A DNA stretch of 48,350 bases, taken from positions 1 to 48,350 of IMG/VR virus record IMGVR_UViG_3300028553_000043; one strand, given 5' to 3'. How positions within the stretch are numbered: position 1 is the first letter of the stretch; each line of letters starts with the position of its first letter. This document shows, one piece after another, positions 24,396 through 31,808 of the stretch. The position numbers were made by a program, and so were the translations under genes. Under the pieces are notes generated by a model. It did not search any database and was not told where the DNA came from. It worked only from the letters and a program-made list of their open reading frames with translations. Origin of the DNA: a virus.

Positions 24396-24892
24396 TGAAG
24401 TGATTTAATAAATTCATTAAGGCCAAAAGCATGTTCATCAGTTATTAAACAATCTCCTGACAAAACTATTCTATGGCAAATAAAGCTTTGTATCACATCC
24501 TCATAGCGCTCTTTATGTTTTTGTATTTCGTGACCCTCTTTTGTGTTTCTATTATTTAATTTAGTCACAGGTGCATCTATATAAACAACTGCTTTATTGA
24601 TATGTGATTTAATAACGCGTAAAAGCTCAGCTGAATAGTTAGCATCTTCAGTATAGACAACATCTGTTAATCCTCTATCCCAAAGTATTGGAATTTTATA
24701 ATCATTGAGCTGATCCATGCGTTCTATAATATTATGCATCCAGAAATTATATTCTTGCCATCTTGATTGCATACCAACATTAACAGCGCCTGATCCTTTG
24801 AATCGGACGGCGCTGTTATTGTATTGCTGGATATATTTGTTGATAAGTGTAGTTTTTCCGACAGCCGAGACTCCCTCAATAAAAATAATCAT
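24392..24892 (-). CDS. P-loop deoxynucleotide kinase-like protein
   Basis: The 166-aa protein opens MIIFIEGVSAVGKTTLINKY, with a Walker A at residues 7-14. It includes PILWDRGLTDVVYTED, resembling the DR(G/F) element of thymidylate kinase-like enzymes, and AVVYIDAPVTKLNNR, similar to their third strand. It is short for a thymidylate kinase (about 205 aa) and for T4 gp1. It may phosphorylate an unusual dNMP, as T4 gp1 does for hydroxymethyl-dCMP. It is the first enzyme gene of the operon and is coupled to the sulfotransferase by ATGA. Confidence 0.65.
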   Translation of the reverse strand: MIIFIEGVSAVGKTTLINKYIQQYNNSAVRFKGSGAVNVGMQSRWQEYNFWMHNIIERMDQLNDYKIPILWDRGLTDVVYTEDANYSAELLRVIKSHINKAVVYIDAPVTKLNNRNTKEGHEIQKHKERYEDVIQSFICHRIVLSGDCLITDEHAFGLNEFIKSLQ

Positions 24893-24893
24893 A

Positions 24894-25481
24894 TTAGTTT
24901 TCGGCTTTTTCTAATTCTTCAACTTCAATACCCATAGAACGCGCAGCGCGCTCGTTATCTAAAGTACTTAAGTTAGTGTGAATGTTTCTTAATTCATTTT
25001 GATCTTCCATTAAAGCACGCATACCTTCACTTAAACCTTGACCAACGTTTGCAAGAAGTGACATATAATCGCGAACTTCAAAATAACCAACTCCTTCAGT
25101 TTTAATCAAGATCTGATAGATTCCATTTAATACAGGACCTTCAATTAACAAGTCACCGTTTTCATCTAAGCCTTTGGAAATTGCTTCTTTTAATTTTTGG
25201 TAAGCTGCAATGAAAATAGGCGCATCTGAATGATTCCATTTTACATTTTTTTCAAGATGTTTAAGCAAAGATTTTGCATCTTTGATATCATCAACTTTTA
25301 CAACATAGGATTTTGTTTTTAATAAATTACCGAATTCATTAGCAAGTTTACTATAACGCTCTTGTTCAGAATTTAAAAAATCCTCACTGTAATCTTTTAC
25401 TTCAATTGATTGTAAAAGTGTCATTTTTACATCTGCATTGGTTTCAGCAGCTACTTCTTGTTCTTTTTTCTTTTTAGCCAT
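24894..25481 (-). CDS. Hypothetical phage protein, 195 aa
   Basis: It begins with a Lys-rich stretch (MAKKKKEQEVAAETN). The remainder is a mainly helical protein with one more ordered segment (EGPVLNGIYQILIKTEGVGY) and a Glu-rich end. Codon choice is even and free of rare patterns, and it has a good A-rich leader, suggesting a well-expressed protein. It heads the transcript that continues into the nucleotide operon. No family is recognised. Confidence 0.6.
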   Translation of the reverse strand: MAKKKKEQEVAAETNADVKMTLLQSIEVKDYSEDFLNSEQERYSKLANEFGNLLKTKSYVVKVDDIKDAKSLLKHLEKNVKWNHSDAPIFIAAYQKLKEAISKGLDENGDLLIEGPVLNGIYQILIKTEGVGYFEVRDYMSLLANVGQGLSEGMRALMEDQNELRNIHTNLSTLDNERAARSMGIEVEELEKAEN

Positions 25482-25525
25482 TTTATATTTAATTTTATTT
25501 TTATAACGTATTATTGGTTTGTGTT

Positions 25526-26014
25526 TCAGAAGCCTGGGTTAGTAATTCTAACATCATAATCTTTGAAATTTTCAAAATCCTGTTCATCTGCTTGAATGCG
25601 TCTTTCAAGACTATCGCCTGGCATTTGTCTATTAGATAAACGATTTCGTCTTATATCTACATGCATGTCAATATAAATTATAAAACACTGACTTCTATCT
25701 TCTTCTGATATGTTCTTGATAGACAAAGGTGTCATTATAAAGAGGTCTTCGCCACCTTTCTGTAGCCACTGTTTATTTGTAATACCATATATCCAGCCAT
25801 TAAATGTTACATATTCATAAAAAGATCCCCTTTCAATCATGTCAGAGGCTTCTGTTGTATCGATGAAGTAATAATCTTTGCCGTTTATCTCGCCTTGTCT
25901 TGCGGGCCTTGTTGTATAAAGTACTGCATATTTGAAATTTTTAGACTCCATCTTTTTCCTAAGATAGTCTTTACCAGATGCAGCTGGACCGCAAAGTATT
26001 ATTCGCTTATTCAT
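25526..26014 (-). CDS. Guanylate kinase-like P-loop protein
   Basis: The 162-aa protein starts IILCGPAASGKDYLRKKMES, a Walker A loop (residues 8-15). It has VLYTTRPARQGEINGKDYYF, the guanylate kinase hallmark in which the Arg and the Glu-x-x-Gly-x-x-Tyr segment bind GMP. Residues ERRIQADEQDF near 140 fit the Arg-rich lid. It is shorter than cellular enzymes (about 205 aa), with a trimmed C-terminus ending RITNPGF. Probably a (d)GMP kinase feeding phage DNA synthesis. A terminator separates it from the lipoprotein gene upstream. Confidence 0.8.
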   Translation of the reverse strand: MNKRIILCGPAASGKDYLRKKMESKNFKYAVLYTTRPARQGEINGKDYYFIDTTEASDMIERGSFYEYVTFNGWIYGITNKQWLQKGGEDLFIMTPLSIKNISEEDRSQCFIIYIDMHVDIRRNRLSNRQMPGDSLERRIQADEQDFENFKDYDVRITNPGF

Positions 26015-26063
26015 ATAAGTTTTATGAAAAAAGTGAATGATGTTTCATATTACATAAATAAAA

Positions 26064-26085
26064 AAGCGACCTTACGGGGTCGCTT
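26064..26085 (-). terminator. Intrinsic terminator downstream of the lipoprotein gene
   Basis: An 8-bp perfect stem (26064-26071 with 26078-26085) and 6-nt loop are followed on the minus strand by TTTTTTATTTA. It isolates the tail-gene transcript from the nucleotide operon. Confidence 0.85.
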
Positions 26086-26135
26086 GAAATAGGCTACACT
26101 AAAGCGTGCAGACCTTTTAAGAAATAAATTTTAAT

Positions 26136-26297
26136 TTACTTAACAGTATCTACTGAAGCAGTATCTACTGCGTTAACAGTGTCAGCAACTGAAATTGAAA
26201 GACTGTCAGTAGTAGTAGATGTTTCGTCGCTTTTTGTAGAGCATGAAGTTACAGTAAGTAACAAAGAGATTGATAAGAGTGTAAATAACTTTTTCAT
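26136..26297 (-). CDS. Small predicted lipoprotein, 53 aa
   Basis: ATG at 26297, TAA at 26136-26138. The translation begins MKKLFTLLSISLLLTVTSC: a Lys-Lys start, a hydrophobic core and a lipobox VTSC with Cys 19. The mature chain is only 35 residues, opening CSTKSDE and then Ser/Thr/Asp/Val-rich and apparently unstructured. An acidic run close after the Cys resembles the surface-export signal of Bacteroidota lipoproteins. It has its own promoter-like box and terminator. Phage lipoproteins of this size often block superinfection (T5 Llp is a precedent), which is the leading guess here. Confidence 0.8.
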   Translation of the reverse strand: MKKLFTLLSISLLLTVTSCSTKSDETSTTTDSLSISVADTVNAVDTASVDTVK

Positions 26298-26326
26298 ATT
26301 TTATTTTATTTTTTATATGTGCAATC

Positions 26327-26334
26327 TATATATT
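26327..26334 (-). promoter_or_regulatory. Putative late-promoter box AATATATA
   Basis: The box lies 29 nt upstream of the lipoprotein ATG at 26297, between the end of the tape-measure gene and the A-rich leader. Confidence 0.4.
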
Positions 26335-26349
26335 GTTTAAAAAATATCG

Positions 26350-29300
26350 TTAACTTCTTCTAAATAATGTATCAAATGCATTAGCGTTAACCTTAATACC
26401 AGTATCAATTAATGTTGTCTTAAGATTATTAATAGCTGTAACAACCTGTTCCATGCCCTGTGTATTCTGTGCCGCTTCTGGTTTGGCTTTAGCGGGCTCA
26501 GGTTTAGATGATGTACCAGGACCGATGCCAAGTGCATTTGCTGCTTTATCAAGTAAGCCAGGTTCATTTTGTGCAGTACCCAGTTGGTCTTTAATCTCTT
26601 CTAAAATATCTTTAAGAGATTCCATGCCTTTTGTTATGGCACTACCTACATCTGCAACAATATCATCGGATTCTCCATTTGCCAATCCATCTAAGAAGCC
26701 CATTAGTTTAGTAACCTGAGTAAGTCTTTCTATTTCCATTCCATTGATATGATCTTTCATCACACCAAACGAATCTGCAACACGCTCAAATGATTCAGCT
26801 ACTTTTTCTAATTTATCTGCACCTTTAATTAATATATCAGCATTAGAAGCAAATGTCTTAAATCTTATGCCTGCTACCATGTTATCCTCATTTTTAAATA
26901 TGTCAAGAATGCCATTTAAGAAGTATTTGAAATTTACGCCTGCTTTAATAGGATCTGCTGTAGCAAACTGTTTAACATTTTCAGAAAGTGTACTAATGAT
27001 TTTACTTACACTTGGCATAAATTCACTGAAAGACTCTATAGCATCTTTATTTAGTATAAATTTTAAACCAGCCTGTATTACAGGATCTAGAATTGCATCA
27101 ATTACTCTTCTAAATTGAACTTTTGCTTTAAGTATTTCTGTTTCACCCATTGTCTGTGGGCTACCATCTAGTACTAATTTACCACTCTTTTCATCAAGCT
27201 TATATTTTTGAAAAGTAAGATTAGCAAATCCCTGTACACCTTTTGCAAGATCTGTCATTACTGCTCCTACTCCTGTTAATGCTTTAATACCCTTTGAAAT
27301 ATAACCATCACTGAAAATACCACCACTTGTGCCTTCACGCATACCAATATTATATAAAGGTATTTTCATTGCAGTAACTACCTTTTCAAATGTTGATACA
27401 ACACGTGGTATAACTACGTCCATATCGATCTGTTCAATAGATGCTGGCACTATTTTGGTGTCAGCGCCTGTACCAACAACTTTAAATGTAGTGAAGGTCA
27501 TATTAGCAAAGGCTTGAACACCTTGTGCCAGACCTGTCATAATACCTCCAATACCTGTAAGAGCTTTAATACCCTTTGAAATATACCCTCCGCTGAACCA
27601 GCTATCACCTGCGGCTTCTGCTTCTCCAACTTTTCTCAATGGATCTACTATAGCATCTATAACTTTTCCAAAATTAAGTCCTGCATTTTGTATATCAGTA
27701 TCACTAAGCTTATTTATAGATTTAGGCTGTATCACAGCCATTCCGTCTTTATTCTTAACAACTTCATATTCTATGAATTTCATATTAGCAAAATTTTGAA
27801 TGCCTATAGCAAGACTGGTCATTACATTTCCTACACCTGTTAATGCTGATATGCCTGTTCTTAATTTATATAATTGATTTAATGAAAGATCTGTAAATGT
27901 TGTTACTAAGCCTGTTATTATTTTTTCTAATACTGCAATGAAATTTTCTGCATCAGTTTCATTAAATTTTGAATTTTTATAAGTGAGCAAAGATTTAGTG
28001 AAAGGAATAAGTGCCAATCCTATTGCTCCCATCGCTGCAGCGCCAAGTAAAGGAAGACCTCCAAACAACATTAATCCACCTAACTCGGTAGCAAGAAATG
28101 CAAGTGCAACTATAAGTAAACCGAACACAACTATATCTTCAGTTTCTATTTTACTATTTTTATAAATTACAAGAGCTGCTGTGAGTGGTAATAATGATAA
28201 ACCTATTGCTGTCATTGCTACAGCACCAAGCAGAGGAAGGCCGCCTGCTTCCATTAATGCACCGAGTACTGTACCTATTGTACCAAGTGCTATTATTAAA
28301 GCAGTAAGTACTACTGCATCACCTAAACCAAACCCGGAGCTGGTAAAAACATATAAAGCTGCAGCTAAAATTAATAAAGAAACTGAAATTGCACCCAGTG
28401 CAATTGCACCCTGTATCAGATCGCCCTTAACCTTCGACAAGCCATACATTATAACTACTAAAGCGCCTAGTAATATTAGTATAGGCCAGCTTGCTCCTAA
28501 TCCTGCTTCCATTTCTTTGGCATAGCCACTTATTAAATATAATATTAAACCTACTAAACCAACTGCCGCTACCATGACAAATAATGCTAATGCACCTTGA
28601 TAAATATTACCTTTCATCGAATTTATTGCAAACATAAGAGCTACTAATGCTCCTATTACTACAAGTATAGGCCAGGATGCAACTAGGCCTTCGACTAATT
28701 TACCATACGTAATCGTTGCTAATAAAAGCAAAATACCTACGGCAAATATAATTAAAACCATAATACCGAGTGCTTTTACACCGTCATAAATAGTATCTGA
28801 AAGCTTGTCTAACAGGATCATAAGGCCAACTACTATTGCAATTGTAAGAAATATAGCAAGAACACCTAGCATACCTACCCAGAGCTGTGCATACACAAGA
28901 CTGGCTAATAATAAAATTAAACCAAATCCTAATAATACAAGAGCCATTACACCGAGCATTTCTGCGCCGCTTTTTATATCTTTAATGTATTTTGAAATAA
29001 ATGTAAAAAAGAATACTGTCATGGTTATGACAGCGTATATTGCTAAAATACCAAGAATGCCTGCCAATATTTGACCATATAGTTGTGCTGCTACTAGAAT
29101 TGCAATACCGAATAGTATTATACTAGCAGCCATATACATAAGATTCTTAGAACCACTTTCAATATCATCGGCATATTTACCAACAGTATTAACAAATAAC
29201 CAAACAAGACCAGCTACAACCAACATGACAATTGGACCGGCCACTGCAGCTAATAAATAAACAGGTAATGACAATATCATTAATACACCGAACCAAAATA

Positions 29301-29736
29301 TTGATTTACCAAGTGATATTAGTGCTTCTGCGCCGCTTTCTATAGCCTTGTTAAGAGATGAAAGCTTTTTAAATGCATCTCCTATTTTTTCTATACCTAA
29401 TACAAATTTATCAACTGCTTCTTCAGGTATTTTAGAATAGGTCTGTATAGCGTCTACAATTAATTTTAGACCAGGCCCTAATAGCTTAGCTGTTTTAACC
29501 ATTTCCTGCTGATCTTTAGAACTAAGCTGCTTGGCATCCTTTTTAGTTAAAAAGTCCAGTATTTTAGTCTGGTTGCTAACAAATGTTTTTAAGTAATTAC
29601 CTATTTCATTAATAGACTCGACAATTGAATTACCGGAAATAAAGTAGTCCTTTATTTCAGATAAGCTTTTAACCATTTTTTCCTGGTTCTGTATGGAAAG
29701 ATTCTCGAATGGGTTTTTAATTGCACTGAAAGCCAT
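26350..29736 (-). CDS. Tail tape-measure-type protein with many membrane-like helices
   Basis: The 1128-aa protein has a helical N-terminus. It then holds a very long block of hydrophobic segments (about residues 150-590; roughly a dozen, such as WFGVLMILSLPVYLLAAVAG). Next comes a threefold repeat whose units contain KGIKALTGIGGIMTGLAQGV and then QAFANM (three related copies between about 625 and 905), and finally a Glu/Lys-rich tail. Its place after the gp26-like gene and its size, the largest in the tail region, fit the tape measure that sets tail length and enters the host membrane during DNA ejection. T4 gp29 is about half this size, predicting a longer tail if the role is right. Confidence 0.75.
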   Translation of the reverse strand: MAFSAIKNPFENLSIQNQEKMVKSLSEIKDYFISGNSIVESINEIGNYLKTFVSNQTKILDFLTKKDAKQLSSKDQQEMVKTAKLLGPGLKLIVDAIQTYSKIPEEAVDKFVLGIEKIGDAFKKLSSLNKAIESGAEALISLGKSIFWFGVLMILSLPVYLLAAVAGPIVMLVVAGLVWLFVNTVGKYADDIESGSKNLMYMAASIILFGIAILVAAQLYGQILAGILGILAIYAVITMTVFFFTFISKYIKDIKSGAEMLGVMALVLLGFGLILLLASLVYAQLWVGMLGVLAIFLTIAIVVGLMILLDKLSDTIYDGVKALGIMVLIIFAVGILLLLATITYGKLVEGLVASWPILVVIGALVALMFAINSMKGNIYQGALALFVMVAAVGLVGLILYLISGYAKEMEAGLGASWPILILLGALVVIMYGLSKVKGDLIQGAIALGAISVSLLILAAALYVFTSSGFGLGDAVVLTALIIALGTIGTVLGALMEAGGLPLLGAVAMTAIGLSLLPLTAALVIYKNSKIETEDIVVFGLLIVALAFLATELGGLMLFGGLPLLGAAAMGAIGLALIPFTKSLLTYKNSKFNETDAENFIAVLEKIITGLVTTFTDLSLNQLYKLRTGISALTGVGNVMTSLAIGIQNFANMKFIEYEVVKNKDGMAVIQPKSINKLSDTDIQNAGLNFGKVIDAIVDPLRKVGEAEAAGDSWFSGGYISKGIKALTGIGGIMTGLAQGVQAFANMTFTTFKVVGTGADTKIVPASIEQIDMDVVIPRVVSTFEKVVTAMKIPLYNIGMREGTSGGIFSDGYISKGIKALTGVGAVMTDLAKGVQGFANLTFQKYKLDEKSGKLVLDGSPQTMGETEILKAKVQFRRVIDAILDPVIQAGLKFILNKDAIESFSEFMPSVSKIISTLSENVKQFATADPIKAGVNFKYFLNGILDIFKNEDNMVAGIRFKTFASNADILIKGADKLEKVAESFERVADSFGVMKDHINGMEIERLTQVTKLMGFLDGLANGESDDIVADVGSAITKGMESLKDILEEIKDQLGTAQNEPGLLDKAANALGIGPGTSSKPEPAKAKPEAAQNTQGMEQVVTAINNLKTTLIDTGIKVNANAFDTLFRRS

Positions 29737-29742
29737 TAAATA

Positions 29743-30042
29743 TTAGAATTTTTTGGGCGCTCTAAAACTAGGTGCACTAATCCTTGGAGCGCTTGGCATC
29801 TTTGGTGTATTTATTGACTTGCCAACATCAGTTTTTTGCTTTCTATATGATGAGTCATTTTTATACTTATCATTTTCCTCTTCTTCACCTTTCTTTTTCT
29901 TTTCCAAGAAGTCTTTTAAGTTTTCTAAGGTATACTCAAGTTCATAATAAGGCCAGTCTTCAATTTCTGAAGACTGTAACCTTAGGTAATGATATAGATA
30001 GAATTTAGTTTTAAAGAAGTTCTCCAGAGATATCTGAAACAA
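29743..30042 (-). CDS. Small helical protein before the tape measure; possible frameshift-expressed chaperone segment
   Basis: The 99-aa frame has no ATG. Its only convenient start is TTG at 30042, without an A-rich leader. It overlaps the end of the gp26-like gene by 32 nt in the +1 frame. The core (QSSEIEDWPYYELEYTLENL) is helical and acidic, and the C-terminus is Pro/Arg/Lys-rich. Small proteins immediately upstream of tape-measure genes are usually tail assembly chaperones, often made as a frameshift extension of the preceding gene. The gp26-like gene ends CTT CTT TAA A, where a +1 slip would continue into this frame. Confidence 0.55.
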   Translation of the reverse strand: MFQISLENFFKTKFYLYHYLRLQSSEIEDWPYYELEYTLENLKDFLEKKKKGEEEENDKYKNDSSYRKQKTDVGKSINTPKMPSAPRISAPSFRAPKKF

Positions 30043-31003
30043 CGAAAAGATCTTTGATTCCGCCTTGAAAGTTTATTGCTGCGGCGACCTCAGCGCCACA
30101 AGCTTTACAACTACATCTTACATCTGGTTTAACACCTACTTTAATCTGTTCAGCCAAGCGATAATGAAGTGTATACTTAGTATCACCCCATCCCTGGAAT
30201 TCTACTTCACTATTAAATATATCTTTGTCAGTAAAGTTTCTCCACTCATGTCTGATATAGGGAAGTATTTGAATATGTGATTTGTCCCAGTTTTCACCGT
30301 TTCTTTCTTTTTCACGAATGTATTTAGTAACAGCTTGCATTACACCAATTGTAGGTGGTTTCATTTTAATAACGCCACAAGACTTGGTTTGAATTGAAAG
30401 TACTCTTTCGAATTCATCATGGTATTTCATCAAGTCTTCAGGTATTGTATTGAACTGTAAATTTCTATTAGCGATTTCAATTTCGTTTTCTGTATTACAA
30501 TCAGCACAATTCTTTTTTACCTGTAATTTATTTTCACCTTTACTAAAAGTAAGAGCACGTATAGCAAGAATCAAGAAAATTCTATCCTCTTCTAAAATAT
30601 CTTTCCAGCTCATTACCCTGGTTTTAGTTTTTATTTTAGTACAATTCTGTATAATATTATTTAGCTTATCGTCAATGTCAAAAAGATCTCGCTCTTGTAA
30701 TGTTGAAAAATGTCTAATCTCTGCGACTTTGGCTGGCCTGATTTGTATTTCTACATCAACTGGATAAAATAAGCCTCCTGATGGCATATCTTCTGTAAAG
30801 ACAGTGTGGTAGCCCAATAAGATATCTGAATTGACATCTTCGCCATCTCTTCTTCCTAGATTAACTTTACCTAAGCCCTGTGTCTTTGCTGATTCGGACA
30901 TTTGATTTGCTGTAGCAATATAAGGATCATCTATATGCACTTGCTTTTCTTGTTCTTCAATGATTTTTTTCATTTCATCTGGGTTTAAATTTTCATCTGC
31001 CAT
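30011..31003 (-). CDS. T4 gp26-like baseplate/tail assembly protein with zinc-binding cysteines
   Basis: The 330-aa protein has a disordered acidic N-terminus. Then comes LLGYHTVFTEDMPSGGLFYP followed by VDVEIQIRPAKVAEIRHFS, a pattern typical of the T4 baseplate hub gp26 family. Two Cys pairs follow: CADCN near 166-170 and CSCKAC near 301-306, which may together bind zinc. It is longer than T4 gp26 (208 aa). It lies two genes upstream of the tape measure, as expected for hub or tail-initiator assembly proteins. The family call is moderate and the zinc site is visible. Confidence 0.6.
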   Translation of the reverse strand: MADENLNPDEMKKIIEEQEKQVHIDDPYIATANQMSESAKTQGLGKVNLGRRDGEDVNSDILLGYHTVFTEDMPSGGLFYPVDVEIQIRPAKVAEIRHFSTLQERDLFDIDDKLNNIIQNCTKIKTKTRVMSWKDILEEDRIFLILAIRALTFSKGENKLQVKKNCADCNTENEIEIANRNLQFNTIPEDLMKYHDEFERVLSIQTKSCGVIKMKPPTIGVMQAVTKYIREKERNGENWDKSHIQILPYIRHEWRNFTDKDIFNSEVEFQGWGDTKYTLHYRLAEQIKVGVKPDVRCSCKACGAEVAAAINFQGGIKDLFVVSDISGELL

Positions 31004-31004
31004 G

Positions 31005-31175
31005 TTACTTGTTTTCGTTAATGAATTTTTTTGTTATTTTACGTATACAGCTTGAAACTGTTTCGGGTTTTATATTTTTTTCAAGAGACTTTCTATTTAG
31101 TATAAGATATAGATCTTGTAGATCTTCTATTGAAAGTAGGACTTGTACACGTTCTGTAAGTTTTTCTTTTTCCAC
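31005..31175 (-). CDS. Small hypothetical protein, 56 aa, GTG start
   Basis: The frame opens at GTG 31175 (MEKEKLTERVQVLLSIEDLQ) and stops at 31005-31007, one nt before the ATG of the gp26-like gene. An in-frame TGA precedes the GTG, so this is the full frame. It is predicted to be a helical, charged protein ending KKFINENK. An ATG 4 nt upstream gives only 28 residues in another frame. Tight spacing and balanced composition favour a real gene coupled to its neighbour. No family is recognised. Confidence 0.5.
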   Translation of the reverse strand: MEKEKLTERVQVLLSIEDLQDLYLILNRKSLEKNIKPETVSSCIRKITKKFINENK

Positions 31176-31237
31176 TCATTTTAAATTTATTTATAGTATT
31201 ATACTAACATAGTATATATTGGTCAGCAGACATAAAA

Positions 31238-31261
31238 AAGACCTGTTAACTGACAGGTCTT
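31238..31261 (-). terminator. Intrinsic terminator after the 152-aa internal-protein candidate
   Basis: A 9-bp perfect stem (31238-31246 with 31253-31261) with a 6-nt loop precedes TTTTTTATG on the minus strand. It lies 12 nt past the stop of the gene ending at 31273. Confidence 0.85.
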
Positions 31262-31272
31262 ACTTTTTATAA

Positions 31273-31731
31273 TTAATTTTTCTTATCTTCCTTTTCGATC
31301 ATAATATCCCATTTATCGATAAATTGTTCCATGAGAGTTAGGCATTCTTGTTTAATATCCATTGATTCAATAGCAAGCATTGGTTGAATACGTACATCAA
31401 TACTGTCAGCTGCATCTTCAAATCTTTCTTCCAGATCATCATTGCTAAACCCTCTAAAGTCGTCTGCCATCACAGGTTTAGACTTTTTAAAGGTTTTACC
31501 TTCTATTTTACTTTGTAGTAATTCGCTAAGGTTTAGCACATCGGCTAGACACGTTCTTCTAAATTTCTTTGAATAAAATTCATTGTTTATTGACTCAATC
31601 AGGCTTTCAATATCATTGGCCATCTTCTGTAAATCTTCATCTAGCTGTTCAGTAGGATCAGATAATTTTTTAATAGTTATAGATTTTTTACCCTCATTTA
31701 AGAAGTTTTTAAATGTATGAATGTACTTCAT
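31273..31731 (-). CDS. Putative internal head protein with capsid-targeting-like N-terminus
   Basis: The 152-aa protein begins MKYIHTFKNFLNE followed by Gly. That is the same F-x-x-F-[L/I]-x-E arrangement as T4 internal-protein targeting peptides, with a small residue after the predicted cut. The body is helical and charged (EDLQKMANDIESLIESINNE) and ends in EKEDKKN. It has a private promoter-like box and terminator. Its leader and first codons are nearly the same as those of the next gene upstream, pointing to a duplicated expression cassette. The capsid role is inferred. Confidence 0.65.
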   Translation of the reverse strand: MKYIHTFKNFLNEGKKSITIKKLSDPTEQLDEDLQKMANDIESLIESINNEFYSKKFRRTCLADVLNLSELLQSKIEGKTFKKSKPVMADDFRGFSNDDLEERFEDAADSIDVRIQPMLAIESMDIKQECLTLMEQFIDKWDIMIEKEDKKN

Positions 31732-31752
31732 TTTGTTTTTATTTTTATAGTC

Positions 31753-31760
31753 TATATATT
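31753..31760 (-). promoter_or_regulatory. Putative late-promoter box AATATATA within an inverted repeat
   Basis: The box lies 21 nt upstream of the ATG at 31731, inside GTCTA...TAGAC arms, so a regulator could bind it as a dyad. Confidence 0.4.
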
Positions 31761-31774
31761 TGTAGACATAAAAA

Positions 31775-31791
31775 GCCCTCAGTAAGAGGGC
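31775..31791 (-). terminator. Intrinsic terminator after the 302-aa internal-protein candidate
   Basis: A GC-rich 6-bp stem with a 5-nt loop (31781-31785) is flanked by A5 and T5 runs, so it could act on either strand. It lies 18 nt past the stop at 31809. Confidence 0.75.
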
Positions 31792-31808
31792 CTTTTTGAA
31801 AATTAAAG

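Noticed and set aside
27983-29074. Long plus-strand frames opposite the tape-measure gene
   Set aside because: They mirror hydrophobic codons of the minus-strand gene, are Pro/Ser/Ile-rich and have no leader or motif.
31009-31212. Plus-strand 67-aa frame between tail genes
   Set aside because: It is antisense to the better-supported 56-aa minus-strand gene and is Phe/Ser/Ile-rich without a leader.
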